A stretch of 64,000 nt of DNA. It comes from RUG14871 sp045539425 (lineage in GTDB: Bacteria; Bacillota_I; Bacilli_A; Erysipelotrichales; Erysipelotrichaceae). Each line of letters opens with the position of its first letter. Position 1 is the stretch's first letter. Positions 7,848-17,070 of the stretch are shown here, one piece after another. The position numbers and the translations under genes were made by a program. Location of the stretch: assembly GCA_045539425.1 (NCBI GenBank), contig JAZQFH010000046.1:4438-68437 (forward strand). The letters are read 5' to 3'. The notes beneath the pieces were generated by a model that had not been told where the DNA came from, did not search any database, and saw nothing but the letters and a program-made list of their open reading frames with translations.

Positions 7848-9383
7848 ATGGCTGAAATCGCAGTATCCATGCGAAATATTACGAAACAGTTCGGGAAAAA
7901 AGTCATTGCCAACAAGGATGTCAACCTCGACATCTATCACGGCGAAGTCCTTTCCCTGCTGGGGGAAAACGGAAGCGGCAAAACCACGCTGATGAACATG
8001 CTCTCCGGTGTTTACTATCCGGACAGCGGTGAGATCCTGATTGACGGAAAAGAAGTCAGCATCGCTTCCCCGAAAGATGCCTTTGATCTGGGAATCGGTA
8101 TGATTCACCAGCACTTCAAACTCATTGACGTGTTCACGGCACTGGAAAACATCCTGATCGGTCTGCCGAAGGAACACACGGAAAAAGACTGCCGTACGGA
8201 AGTGGAAGAGATCTGCTCCAGATACGGCTTTGAACTTGATCTTGACAAGAAGATCTATGACATGACGGTTTCGGAAAAAGAGACCCTCGAAATCGTAAAG
8301 ACCCTCTACCGCGGGGCCAACGTCCTGATTCTGGATGAGCCGACTGCGGTCCTTACCCCGCAGGAAATCTCAAAACTCTTCACGATCCTCAGAAACATGC
8401 GCGATGACGGCAAAGCCATCGTCATCATCACGCACAAACTGAATGAGGTCATGGAGATCTCCGACCGTATCACGGTTTTACGCAAAGGGGAAAACGTCGG
8501 AACGCTTCTGACCTCCGAGGCAAATGAACAGATCCTGACCGAAATGATGGTCGGGGAAAAAGTCACGCTGGACATTGCCCGCGACCTTGTCGAAGAGAAG
8601 GCAAAGCGTCTGGAAGTCAAACATCTGACGGTCGAAAACAATGACGGCAAAAAGGTAGTCGATGACATTACCTTTGATTTATACAGCGGAGAGATCCTCG
8701 GCATCGCCGGCATCTCCGGATCCGGCCAGAAAGAACTGCTGGAGGCCATCATGGGCTTACAGAAGTGCGAAGAAGGCTCTTCGGTCATCTACAACTCCAC
8801 CGCTCACGGTGTCCATGAGCTGGTTGGCTTAAGCACCAAGGAAATCATCGAATTCGGTCTGCACCTCGCCTTTGTCCCGGAAGACCGCTTAGGCATGGGC
8901 CTTGTCGGTAACATGGGTATGACGGACAACGTCTTATTGAAGCGCTACCGCAAGGGTGCCGGCCCGTTCTTACACAAACAGCAGCCGCAGGCCACGGCGC
9001 AGAAGATCAAGGACGAACTTGAAGTCAAGACACCGGACCTTGATTATCCGGTCCGCCGTCTTAGCGGCGGTAACGTCCAGAAGATCCTGGTCGGACGCGA
9101 GATCAACAACAAGCCGACGGTCTTAATGACAGCCTATGCCGTCCGCGGACTGGACATCAATACTTCATACGCCATTTACAACCTCTTGAACGAACAGAAG
9201 AAAAAAGGCGTCGCCGTGATTTATGTCGGGGAAGACCTGGACGTGCTCTTAGCCCTCAGCGACCGCATTCTGGTCTTATGTTCCGGCAAGATGAACGGCT
9301 TACTGGACGGCAGAACGGCCACCAAGGAAGAAGTCGGCTACTTAATGACCCACTTAAAGGAGGAAACTCATGGAAAAGAATAA
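7848..9383 (+). CDS. Double-domain ABC ATPase of the nucleoside importer
   Basis: 511 residues from the ATG at 7848, chosen because GGGAGGTG lies directly before it; the frame could start 24 bases earlier without a ribosome binding site. Two ABC domains in tandem, as in NupO/RbsA-type ATPases. Domain 1 has Walker A GENGSGKTTL and Walker B VLILDEPTAVLTPQE, but its signature is degraded (MTVSEKETLEI where the family has a VGEQQR-like core). Domain 2 has GISGSGQKEL, an intact RLSGGNVQK signature and an altered Walker B (LMTAYAVRGLD). Only the site formed by Walker A of domain 1 and the signature of domain 2 looks fully competent. It overlaps the next gene by 14 bases. Confidence 0.93.
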   Translation: MAEIAVSMRNITKQFGKKVIANKDVNLDIYHGEVLSLLGENGSGKTTLMNMLSGVYYPDSGEILIDGKEVSIASPKDAFDLGIGMIHQHFKLIDVFTALENILIGLPKEHTEKDCRTEVEEICSRYGFELDLDKKIYDMTVSEKETLEIVKTLYRGANVLILDEPTAVLTPQEISKLFTILRNMRDDGKAIVIITHKLNEVMEISDRITVLRKGENVGTLLTSEANEQILTEMMVGEKVTLDIARDLVEEKAKRLEVKHLTVENNDGKKVVDDITFDLYSGEILGIAGISGSGQKELLEAIMGLQKCEEGSSVIYNSTAHGVHELVGLSTKEIIEFGLHLAFVPEDRLGMGLVGNMGMTDNVLLKRYRKGAGPFLHKQQPQATAQKIKDELEVKTPDLDYPVRRLSGGNVQKILVGREINNKPTVLMTAYAVRGLDINTSYAIYNLLNEQKKKGVAVIYVGEDLDVLLALSDRILVLCSGKMNGLLDGRTATKEEVGYLMTHLKEETHGKE

Positions 9384-10470
9384 TGCGAAAGAGCCTCTCT
9401 TAAGAATCAAGAAACGTGACGATCTGCCGATTTGGACAAAGGTTGTGGTGATCCTGTTGGCAATTCTGGCATCCCTGCTGGTCTCTGCCCTCTTCATCTA
9501 TTTTGTCACCAAGCTCGATCCGATCAGTGTCTATAAATCCATGTTCAACGGTGCCTTCGGCACCCCGCGCAGAACCTGGATCACGCTCCGTGACACCTGT
9601 CTCTTACTGCTCATCAGTATCTCTCTGGCTCCTGCATTCCGGATGCGCTTCTGGAACTGCGGTGCGGAAGGTCAGATTCTGATCGGCGGTTTAACCACAG
9701 CCGCAATGATGATCTATTTCGGCAATAAAGTACCGACCTTCGCCCTTCTGCTTCTGATGCTTGTCATCTCCGCAGCGGCGGGCGGTTTATGGGCCTATCT
9801 TCCGGCTTACTTCAAAGCCAAATACGATACCAATGAAACACTGTTTACCTTAATGATGAACTACATGGCCATTCAGGTCGTTGAATTCTTCGTCGACTTC
9901 TGGGATAAGAAACAGTCCCATTCCGTCGGCATCATCAACATGCAGACATCGGGCGGCTGGTTCCCGAAACTCTTCGGCCAGCAGTATTTCCTCAACATCG
10001 CCATCGTCTTGGTGGCCATGATCGGTGTCTACATCTACATGCATTATTCCAAGCACGGCTATGAGGCCGCTGTTGTCGGAGAATCCGTCGCCACAGCCAG
10101 ATATGCCGGCATCAACGTACCGAAAGTCATCCGCAAGAACGTTCTGATCTCCGGTGCCATCGCCGGTATCGCCGGATTTGTGGAAGTCGCCGGAATCTCC
10201 CATACGATTTCCAAGCAGACAGCCGGAGGAAGAGGCTTCACGGCCATCATCGTCTGCTGGCTGGCGAAATTCAACCCGTTTGCCATGACGGTCATCTCGG
10301 CCTTCATTGTCTTCTTAAGCAAGGGTGCTTCCCAGATCTCCAGTGACTTCGGCTTAAACGAATACGCATCGAATATCATCACGGGTATCATCCTGTTCTT
10401 CATCCTCAGTTCGGAGTTCTTCAATAACTATAAGATCTCCGTCCGTCACAGCAGAAAGGAGAGCGAATAA
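9370..10470 (+). CDS. Nucleoside-type ABC importer permease 1
   Basis: 366 residues with about 8-10 membrane helices, of the BPD_transp_2 (RbsC-like) family, equivalent to NupP. Family marks are the LRDTCLLLLISISLAPAFRMRFWNCGAEGQ segment near residue 80, which leads into the conserved N.GAEGQ motif, and GYEAAVVGESVATARYAG in the cytoplasmic loop. The start lies 14 bases inside the ATPase gene with AAAGGAGG upstream, so the two are translationally coupled. It forms the channel together with permease 2. Confidence 0.92.
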   Translation: MEKNNAKEPLLRIKKRDDLPIWTKVVVILLAILASLLVSALFIYFVTKLDPISVYKSMFNGAFGTPRRTWITLRDTCLLLLISISLAPAFRMRFWNCGAEGQILIGGLTTAAMMIYFGNKVPTFALLLLMLVISAAAGGLWAYLPAYFKAKYDTNETLFTLMMNYMAIQVVEFFVDFWDKKQSHSVGIINMQTSGGWFPKLFGQQYFLNIAIVLVAMIGVYIYMHYSKHGYEAAVVGESVATARYAGINVPKVIRKNVLISGAIAGIAGFVEVAGISHTISKQTAGGRGFTAIIVCWLAKFNPFAMTVISAFIVFLSKGASQISSDFGLNEYASNIITGIILFFILSSEFFNNYKISVRHSRKESE

Positions 10471-10471
10471 C

Positions 10472-11503
10472 ATGACTACAGCACAAGTGATCTCCTGGTT
10501 TGTCGCCGCCATCACCTTCGGTACGGTTATCATGTACGGCTGTATCGGCGAAACGCTCAACCAGAAAGCCGGGGACTTGAACCTCGGTGTTCCGGGTGTC
10601 ATGCAGATCGGCGGTATCGCCGCTCTGGCAGCTGCCTTCCTCTATGAGCGCTCCACTGCAACGCCGAGTGCTCTGACTGGCATGATCCTCAGCCTTCTGG
10701 CAACGATCATTGCCTCCGCTCTGGCCGGACTTCTGTATGCCTTCCTGACGGTAACATTAAAGGTCAACCAGAACGTTACGGGACTGACACTGACGATTTT
10801 CGGAACGGGCATTGCCAACTTCTTCGGCGGTAACATGATGAAGCTCTCCGGCGGCGTCGGTACGATCTCCGTCGCAACGACTTCCAGTGCCTTTACGGCC
10901 AAGCTTCCGCTGATTTCCGGAAAGTTCGGTACAATCGGCTCCATCCTCCTCTCTCATGGCTGGATGGTGTACCTCTGCCTGTTCCTGGCTTTCTTCCTGC
11001 AGTACTTCCTGAACAAAACCCGTACCGGACTCAACCTGAGAGCGATCGGGGAAAATCCGGCAACGGCAGACGCTGCCGGTATCAACGTCACAAGATACAA
11101 GTATCTCGCAGCCGTGATCGGCTGCGCCATCTGCGGACTGGGCGGACTCTTCTATGTCATGGACTACATTAAGGGAACCTGGGCCAATGACTCCGCCATG
11201 GAAGCCTTAGGCTGGCTGGCAGTTGCCCTGGTTATCTTCACCAGCTGGAAGCCGAAAAACGCCACCTGGGGCGCCTATCTCTTCGGTTTATGTTACTGGG
11301 CATATATTTATATCCCGGTCGAAATCTCCCGTTTCTTTGCCGAAAAGCTGAAGCTGCAGAACATGACCTATATGCAGAATCTGTATAAGATGTTGCCGTA
11401 TCTGGTCACGATCATCGTTCTCTGCGTTGTCTCCAAACGTAAAAAACGTGAGAACCAGGGTCCTTCTTCCTTAGGTCTGAGTTATTTCCGGGAAGAGCGA
11501 TAA
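10472..11503 (+). CDS. Nucleoside-type ABC importer permease 2
   Basis: 343 residues, about 9-10 membrane helices, BPD_transp_2 family, equivalent to NupQ. It has GCIGETLNQKAGDLNLGVPGVM near the N-terminus and the cytoplasmic GLNLRAIGENPATADAAGINV loop that docks to the ATPase. It starts one base after the previous stop codon with AAAGGAGAG upstream. It is the last gene of the importer operon and is followed by a bidirectional terminator. Confidence 0.92.
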   Translation: MTTAQVISWFVAAITFGTVIMYGCIGETLNQKAGDLNLGVPGVMQIGGIAALAAAFLYERSTATPSALTGMILSLLATIIASALAGLLYAFLTVTLKVNQNVTGLTLTIFGTGIANFFGGNMMKLSGGVGTISVATTSSAFTAKLPLISGKFGTIGSILLSHGWMVYLCLFLAFFLQYFLNKTRTGLNLRAIGENPATADAAGINVTRYKYLAAVIGCAICGLGGLFYVMDYIKGTWANDSAMEALGWLAVALVIFTSWKPKNATWGAYLFGLCYWAYIYIPVEISRFFAEKLKLQNMTYMQNLYKMLPYLVTIIVLCVVSKRKKRENQGPSSLGLSYFREER

Positions 11504-11510
11504 AACACAG

Positions 11511-11568
11511 AAAAAGCGAGCCTGGAGAGTGGACCCTGTTTCGTTCACTCACCCTGGTTCGCTTTTTA
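11511..11568. terminator. Bidirectional terminator between importer operon and HD-domain gene
   Basis: AAAAAGCGAGCC (11511-11522) pairs with GGTTCGCTTTTT (11556-11567), with an inner GAGTG/CACTC stem. Each side ends in a T run in its own direction, so it can serve both the plus-strand operon and the minus-strand HD gene, whose stop is at 11569. Confidence 0.85.
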
Positions 11569-12567
11569 TTATTCCTCATCTGTAATTCCCCTGATAAAGT
11601 AATGGAAGTCCTTATCCAGATATTCCGCCAGCTCCTTCGCAAATGCCGTATTGTTTTCCGACACTCTTCCGCGTCCTATGATAAACGGATCCATCCATCT
11701 CTTCTTGGCGTCCACCTGATAACTGAATGGCTCCGTGCCGTCTTTGGGATAGCGCATCTCACTGAGCTGTTCCAGACGTTTCCACAGCGCCGCGGTTTCC
11801 GCATTGCCCTTCAGTTTTTCAATAACGGCAGATTCCTCTAAGGCCAGATCCCGCAGCGTGATAACGTGCTCTTCAATCCCTTTCTTCAGGATACGGGCAA
11901 GATATTCCATCGTATAGCGGTCCGCATCCGCCACATAGATCTTACAGGTATCCAGGGCTTTTTGGGCGAAATAGAGGGCAAATGACGGGGTTTGAAAGAC
12001 GAGTTCATTCTGCTCCGGGTTCACCGTGATATCCTCATATACCGCCTGAATCTCTGCGAAAGAGCAGCCTTCGTAACGGTACATGTTTGTCAGCGTGTAT
12101 TCCAGCCGGTCCGCGGAAAGCTTCGGCCGATCATTATCGGCAACAGGATAGCGGTGATAATCCTTCACCTCATCCACGCTCATTCCGTACTTCTGAAGCA
12201 GCGACATGATTCCCCTGTCATTTCGAATCACCATCTCCGTATCCGCTTCCGTGGATTCCTGCGTCATATGGTCGTTATTGAGAAAATCCACCACATGGGA
12301 AAAGCAGGGTGTTGCGATATCGTGCAGTAAAGCCGCCACGCTCATTGTTCTGTCATTGGTAAAGTGCCAAGTGATCAGTCCTACGCCAACGGAGTGCTCA
12401 TAGCGGTGATACGGCACAATATTCTGAAAGCGCGGAAAGGACGTATATTCCAAAGCGCAGTCCATTCCGACGTCACGCAGCCGTAACATGGCTTCCGTCT
12501 CTGCGAATTCCTTTAAAAATTCCGGAATTTCCTTATGATAGATCTTTAACAGCGGATGGTTTTTCAT
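11569..12567 (-). CDS. HD-domain metal-dependent phosphohydrolase-like protein
   Basis: 332 residues from the ATG at 12567 (MKNHPLLKIYHKEIPEF); 12 more codons are open upstream but lie inside a terminator palindrome. HD-family metal ligands are visible as HRYEHSVGV, LLHDIATPCFSH and a later Asp. The family hydrolyses nucleotides or related phosphoesters; the substrate here is unknown. The start is odd: TATAAT ends exactly 6 bases before the ATG, with GGAGGC between. Either this is a leaderless message, or the GGAGG acts as a ribosome binding site at unusually short spacing. It converges on the importer operon. Confidence 0.85.
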   Translation of the reverse strand: MKNHPLLKIYHKEIPEFLKEFAETEAMLRLRDVGMDCALEYTSFPRFQNIVPYHRYEHSVGVGLITWHFTNDRTMSVAALLHDIATPCFSHVVDFLNNDHMTQESTEADTEMVIRNDRGIMSLLQKYGMSVDEVKDYHRYPVADNDRPKLSADRLEYTLTNMYRYEGCSFAEIQAVYEDITVNPEQNELVFQTPSFALYFAQKALDTCKIYVADADRYTMEYLARILKKGIEEHVITLRDLALEESAVIEKLKGNAETAALWKRLEQLSEMRYPKDGTEPFSYQVDAKKRWMDPFIIGRGRVSENNTAFAKELAEYLDKDFHYFIRGITDEE

Positions 12568-12573
12568 GCCTCC

Positions 12574-12579
12574 ATTATA
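12574..12579 (-). promoter_or_regulatory. -10 box abutting the HD gene start codon
   Basis: TATAAT on the minus strand, then GGAGGC, then ATG. Transcription would begin at or next to the start codon. No clear -35 box can be seen; the preceding DNA is the terminator palindrome. The same layout is seen before the gene at 20401. Confidence 0.45.
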
Positions 12580-12581
12580 CA

Positions 12582-12611
12582 CAAAACACAGCCATGCATG
12601 CATGGCTGTGT
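12582..12611 (-). terminator. Perfect-palindrome terminator after the large surface protein gene
   Basis: The 26 bases at 12586-12611 are a perfect palindrome centred on TGCATGCA. It begins 7 bases after the stop codon of the gene ending at 12619 and is followed on the minus strand by TTTTGTG. Confidence 0.7.
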
Positions 12612-12618
12612 ATTCATT

Positions 12619-15600
12619 TTACTGATCTTCTTCTTCGTCTTTTCTGCGCTTGAATAAGAGAATGAACCATAAGAGGAACGCGAGTCCCCCGCCGCCGATG
12701 ATCCACGGCAGGTAGCTTCTTCCCGTTTTCTCTGGGGTATTGTCTTCCTTTTTCTCATCGTCCGATTTACCAGGCTCCGGTGTGTTGCCCTCTTCCTTTT
12801 CCGGTGTCTTCGGCTCTTCTTCCTCCTCTTCCTCTTTCTTGGGGAGATCCTCTTCTTCCGGAATCACCTCTTCCGGCTCGGTTGAATCCTCTTTCTTCGG
12901 ATCGCTGTCCTTCTTCCCCGGTGTCGGCGTATTTCCGGATGGCTGCGGCTGTGGCTGAGGCTGCGGGGTCGGGTCATTATTCGGAATGATGATGCCGTCT
13001 GTGGACTGGGCATAGATTTCTTCCAGTGAGCGGATCGTCAGTTTCCGGTCGCTTGTGACTTCCTCATCCGTCTCATTTATCCGCTCCACCATGATCGTAA
13101 CATTCTCATGTCCGTCGATGGAGAAGAGCCTGTTCTTCGCCGTGATCACGCCGCTGGCATTTTTCTGGGCGGACAGGTAGAAGTATTTCTCCTCAATGAT
13201 TTCCTTCGTGTCGGCATCCTTTACATAAACATGGAAGCCTTTGGAAGAGAAGCCCAAATTGGTCACGTTATACGTCAGCTGTTCCGTGCCGTCAATCAGC
13301 TCGTGATCCAGCGTTACGCTTAAATCACCGTTCGTCAGTTCGGCGACATATTTCCCGTCGATATGCTCCGCTCTTGTTGCGGTGACGGAAAGCGGGATCT
13401 CCAGCGGGGCATCCTTTGTGCCGTCGGTATTAACCAGAACATCCATGTCCAGAACTCCGCTTTCTCCCGGCAAAAGTTTAATTACCTTCTGATTGATCGG
13501 GACATCGCTCTGCAGGATGACCACGGATTCCACCGGATAGAGTCCGGCATTCTGCACCGTGATCTTCACCGGGGTTCCCTTCTGCGGTTCGGCATGTTCC
13601 GCATCCATAAATTCCACTTCCGTGATCTTCACGCGGGAGTTGGCCTTGCGCGCTTTGATATAGAGATCGGCCTGCGTATCGCTGAAGCGCTCATCCTCTT
13701 CCCCAAGCAGCAGTCCTTCCTTCTGATTTAACAGGAATTCCGAATTGGATGCCTTGCCGATCATTGCCAGCGCATCCGTATTTTCCTTCGCATAATTCGC
13801 CATGTATTTCTGCACGCTGTAAAGTACAAACGGCTCATCGTCATACGTGAAGGCCACCGCGATGTTGTTGACGATGCCGTATTCGCTGATATTGGTCAGA
13901 TCGATCCGATTCCACGAAGTGCCGCCGTCATTGGAGAGCATCGCGAAGGCATTCTCACGCGAATCCTTGGCCGATGTCCCGACGATCATGACGGATTCCG
14001 AACCGAATTTTCCGTACAGGCGGTAATTGGTGGAAGGAATCGGCATATCTTCCGGAGTGATCTGACTCGTCTGTGAGTTTTCGTTCATTCCAAAGAGCGA
14101 ATTATTCTCCCTGTAAACAAAGAGATGCCGCTCGTACCCCAGCGCCACAAAGCGCCCGGCAGTCGCATTCTCTTTCTCCCAGAATTTCTTTCCGTTGCGG
14201 TAAAGCTCCACATGGTCAACGCCTTCATGGGTATAACTGATTGCGACGGTTTCCATGCCGTTGAATGAGCAGATATCCACTTCCGTGATGGAGCCGTTTA
14301 CTTCCGTCAAAAGTTCTGAAGTAAAGCTTTTTTGTTCTTCTAAATGTGCCAGGTAAACCGGATGCACTTCATCCCTGAGTCCCGCAGGATCATCCACCGG
14401 GTTCAGATAGTAGACAATGACCGGCCTGCCTTCCGCATTGGCCGCAACTCTTGCGCCGGCAGCGAACTGTGTTCTGCCTTCACCGTGAAGATCTGTGACA
14501 CGGATACGGTTCTGCCAGCCCGTGCCGTAATGATATTCGCCAAAGTATAAATCGGTTGCTTCGGCAATCTCTTCCAGAGTCGCATTCTCCGGTAGAGCCT
14601 GCATGGCATTTTTATACACCAGATATGTTTTGTTGTTGATTTCATCGTGATAGAGATACGGATCCAGATCCGCCGTCCCGTCATCCTCTGCGCCGAAATC
14701 AATCCATTCCGGATTCTTCACGTAGTCCTTTTCCGGATCCAGCGTGAAACCCATCAGGCGGGAGCGGTTTCCTTTCGGACGCGTCGTATCATTTCCCAAA
14801 AAGACTGCGCTCATTTCCGGGAAGGTCTTACTTCCCGTATTGATGAGCTGGATCATATTGTCCGGATAGATATTTTCCGCTAAGAGATAGGCATATTCCG
14901 GAATACTTTCCGCTCCGGAAGTAAAGCCGGTATTCTGATTCTCTGCTTCGGATATCGCGGCATCCGCATGCCACACGGTTTCCGTATCCATTTCATTTCC
15001 GCTCAGTTGGATCTTCGCATACTGCTGATCCAGTAACAGCGCTTTCAGGTCCGCCGTTGTGAGCGGTGTATAGGTCTGATTGTCATGCTGGACGAAATCG
15101 TGGCTGCCCGAAACAAGCTTGAAGACCAGAATGTTCTTGCCGAACAGTTTGACCTTCATGCCCAGCTCCCCGGCCAGAATCAGATGGTTGACGTCTGCCT
15201 GCGGATAGAACTCCGCTTCCGCACCAAATGAGCCTGCCCCATAGACACCGACCGCAAAGACAGAGGCCAGACCCAGGCCGCCGAAGACTTCAATTCCCGC
15301 CTTCCAGCCGATCATGAAGCGGTCCGGCTGGAAATTGAACGAGCTGTCGATACTGTCCTGGACAATGGAGAAATCAAAGGAGCCGTCCAGTCCGGCCGTT
15401 GCCGTGATTTCCCATGTCAGAATCATATACTGTCCCGTTACATCCAGTCCGCCGCCGACATACATACTCATCTGCCCGCGCAGAGGCTCATCGGTATTCA
15501 CATTACCCTGAACGTACCCGGAGAACACAAAAATCATCCCGAGGTTGCTGGAATCCCACGTATGTTTCCGGTTGCTGAAGGCCGCGCGCATCTTGGCGGA

Positions 15601-16233
15601 ATCCGGCATCGTCAGATTTCCCGAGGCGGCTTTCTCCCAGAATGTCAAATCGGAGGAGTTCAGCCCCATGCCTAAGACAAAGCGTCCGTCTCCGTATACT
15701 TTCACGGTGACCGGAATCAGGCACGGTAAAAACTCAAACTTCATGCCCGGCAAAAAGCGGCTCATGTCGATAAAGAAACCTTCCCCGAAAGCACTGCCGT
15801 AATCCACCGGTACTTTGGAGGAGATTGCTCCCTTATTGATTCGGAAGTTCAGGATACGTGTATAGAGATCCTTATGATTCTTATCCAGCACTTTCAGATA
15901 AACCGGCATGCCGACTTCCATCTCATCCGGATAGATCTCCATGGTGGTGCTGGTGGAATTCTTCAGATATATGGTTTTCTCCGGGGTATACTGCAGGATG
16001 TAGTACTCATATCCGGCGGTATCTCCGCTCATCTGAATCTCGATTTTGATCGGTTCATGATAGTCCCCGTCCACTTCCATGATCTCGCGGGCAACTTCCA
16101 TTCTCTCGCCCCGGAAGGTCGCATAGACCGTCCTGAGCGTTCCGCCGAGATTTTCCTCCGCTTTTAAATCAGGTGCATACACAACACCCATCAGGAATAA
16201 CAGACTCATTACGATTCCGGTCAGTTTCTTCAT
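12619..16233 (-). CDS. Large secreted, membrane-anchored surface protein of unknown function
   Basis: 1204 residues. The ATG at 16233 was chosen because AGAGGTG lies 5 bases upstream; a GTG nine bases earlier overlaps that site. A signal peptide (KLTGIVMSLLFLMGVVYAPDLKA) leads into a mainly beta-rich ectodomain. It holds SNDGGTSWNRI, which resembles the Asp-box motif of sialidase-type propellers, and a CARDB-like segment (KGTPVKITVQNAGLYPVESV) about residues 910-975. Then come a Pro/Gln linker, a Glu/Lys/Pro-rich stalk of about 60 residues, one membrane helix (WIIGGGGLAFLLWFILLF) and a KRRKDEEEDQ tail. There is no LPXTG motif, so anchoring is by the helix. It lies just downstream of the PASTA/ABC operon but behind that operon's terminator. 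Role unknown; cell-surface binding or enzyme scaffold is possible. Confidence 0.85.
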   Translation of the reverse strand: MKKLTGIVMSLLFLMGVVYAPDLKAEENLGGTLRTVYATFRGERMEVAREIMEVDGDYHEPIKIEIQMSGDTAGYEYYILQYTPEKTIYLKNSTSTTMEIYPDEMEVGMPVYLKVLDKNHKDLYTRILNFRINKGAISSKVPVDYGSAFGEGFFIDMSRFLPGMKFEFLPCLIPVTVKVYGDGRFVLGMGLNSSDLTFWEKAASGNLTMPDSAKMRAAFSNRKHTWDSSNLGMIFVFSGYVQGNVNTDEPLRGQMSMYVGGGLDVTGQYMILTWEITATAGLDGSFDFSIVQDSIDSSFNFQPDRFMIGWKAGIEVFGGLGLASVFAVGVYGAGSFGAEAEFYPQADVNHLILAGELGMKVKLFGKNILVFKLVSGSHDFVQHDNQTYTPLTTADLKALLLDQQYAKIQLSGNEMDTETVWHADAAISEAENQNTGFTSGAESIPEYAYLLAENIYPDNMIQLINTGSKTFPEMSAVFLGNDTTRPKGNRSRLMGFTLDPEKDYVKNPEWIDFGAEDDGTADLDPYLYHDEINNKTYLVYKNAMQALPENATLEEIAEATDLYFGEYHYGTGWQNRIRVTDLHGEGRTQFAAGARVAANAEGRPVIVYYLNPVDDPAGLRDEVHPVYLAHLEEQKSFTSELLTEVNGSITEVDICSFNGMETVAISYTHEGVDHVELYRNGKKFWEKENATAGRFVALGYERHLFVYRENNSLFGMNENSQTSQITPEDMPIPSTNYRLYGKFGSESVMIVGTSAKDSRENAFAMLSNDGGTSWNRIDLTNISEYGIVNNIAVAFTYDDEPFVLYSVQKYMANYAKENTDALAMIGKASNSEFLLNQKEGLLLGEEDERFSDTQADLYIKARKANSRVKITEVEFMDAEHAEPQKGTPVKITVQNAGLYPVESVVILQSDVPINQKVIKLLPGESGVLDMDVLVNTDGTKDAPLEIPLSVTATRAEHIDGKYVAELTNGDLSVTLDHELIDGTEQLTYNVTNLGFSSKGFHVYVKDADTKEIIEEKYFYLSAQKNASGVITAKNRLFSIDGHENVTIMVERINETDEEVTSDRKLTIRSLEEIYAQSTDGIIIPNNDPTPQPQPQPQPSGNTPTPGKKDSDPKKEDSTEPEEVIPEEEDLPKKEEEEEEEPKTPEKEEGNTPEPGKSDDEKKEDNTPEKTGRSYLPWIIGGGGLAFLLWFILLFKRRKDEEEDQ

Positions 16234-16344
16234 TTTTGTCACCTCTGAGTGCTAAGCTCCAATATGTAACAGCCAATATGATTCAATATAATAATAATTC
16301 TATATAAAGATTATCAAAAAACCCCGTTGTTACGCAACTTTTCC

Positions 16345-16374
16345 ATAAAAAAACGGACAGCGTAAGCTGTCCGT
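16345..16374 (-). terminator. Terminator of the PASTA/FtsX/ATPase operon
   Basis: ACGGACAGC (16353-16361) and GCTGTCCGT (16366-16374) form a perfect 9-base stem with a 4-base loop, followed on the minus strand by seven T residues. It lies 7 bases after the ATPase stop. Confidence 0.92.
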
Positions 16375-16380
16375 TGTCAT

Positions 16381-17058
16381 CTATAATTCCTGCGGCGTAT
16401 CCGTTAAGGCTCCGTCATACAGGTAGGTTCTGTGGTCGCTTAACTCCGAAACCAGGTTGGAGTGGGTAACCACGATGACCGTTTTGCCGTACTCTTCCGT
16501 CAGTTCCTTGAAGATCTTGATGATCTCCTTTTCCGTAGCGGAGTCGAGGTTTCCTGTCGGTTCGTCCGCGAAGATCAGATCCACGTTGGAGGCAATCGCC
16601 CGGGCAATGGCCACACGCTGCTGCTCGCCGCCGGAGAGCTTGTTGACCATACGGTCTGCCTTGGAGCGGACGATGCCGAACTTCTCCAGAAGCGCATAGG
16701 CGACTTCCCTGTGGTTTTTCGGAATCGGATTATCCGTTTCCGTCATTGCCAGCTCAATGTTTTCCAGAGCCGTCAGATAGTTAATCAGGTTGTACTGCTG
16801 GAAGACGATGCTGATCTTGTTGCGGCGGTATTTGCTTAAGCCGATCTTCTCGATGTCCTCTCCTTCAAAGAGAACTCTTCCCGCTTCCGGTTTGTCCAGT
16901 CCGGCGATAATGGATAACAGCGTTGTTTTTCCGCTTCCGGACGGACCCAGGATCGTATAGAACTTCCCGGCTTCAAATTCATAGTTAAGGTTGTTCAGGA
17001 TGATACGCTTGCTGCCACCGTCAATGTAGCTGTAGCTGATATTTTCTAACTTTAACAT
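16381..17058 (-). CDS. ABC transporter ATPase, MacB/LolD-like, paired with an FtsX-type permease
   Basis: 225 residues, typical for this family. Walker A GPSGSGKTTLLSIIAG, Q-loop VFQQYNLINYLTALEN, signature KLSGGEQQRVAIARA, Walker B DLIFADEPTGNLD and switch His in VVTHSNL are all present. MacB-type ATPases power conformational (mechanotransmission) work or lipoprotein and peptide export through a four-helix FtsX-like permease. The permease gene is 12 bases upstream. The ATG at 17058 has AGGAGGATGAG. It is the last gene of a three-gene operon whose first product is the PASTA protein. Confidence 0.94.
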   Translation of the reverse strand: MLKLENISYSYIDGGSKRIILNNLNYEFEAGKFYTILGPSGSGKTTLLSIIAGLDKPEAGRVLFEGEDIEKIGLSKYRRNKISIVFQQYNLINYLTALENIELAMTETDNPIPKNHREVAYALLEKFGIVRSKADRMVNKLSGGEQQRVAIARAIASNVDLIFADEPTGNLDSATEKEIIKIFKELTEEYGKTVIVVTHSNLVSELSDHRTYLYDGALTDTPQEL

Positions 17059-17070
17059 CTTCTCATCCTC

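Noticed and set aside
12604..12618. Start of the HD gene at 12603
   Set aside because: The extra 12 codons are encoded by the terminator palindrome of the preceding gene and lack a ribosome binding site.
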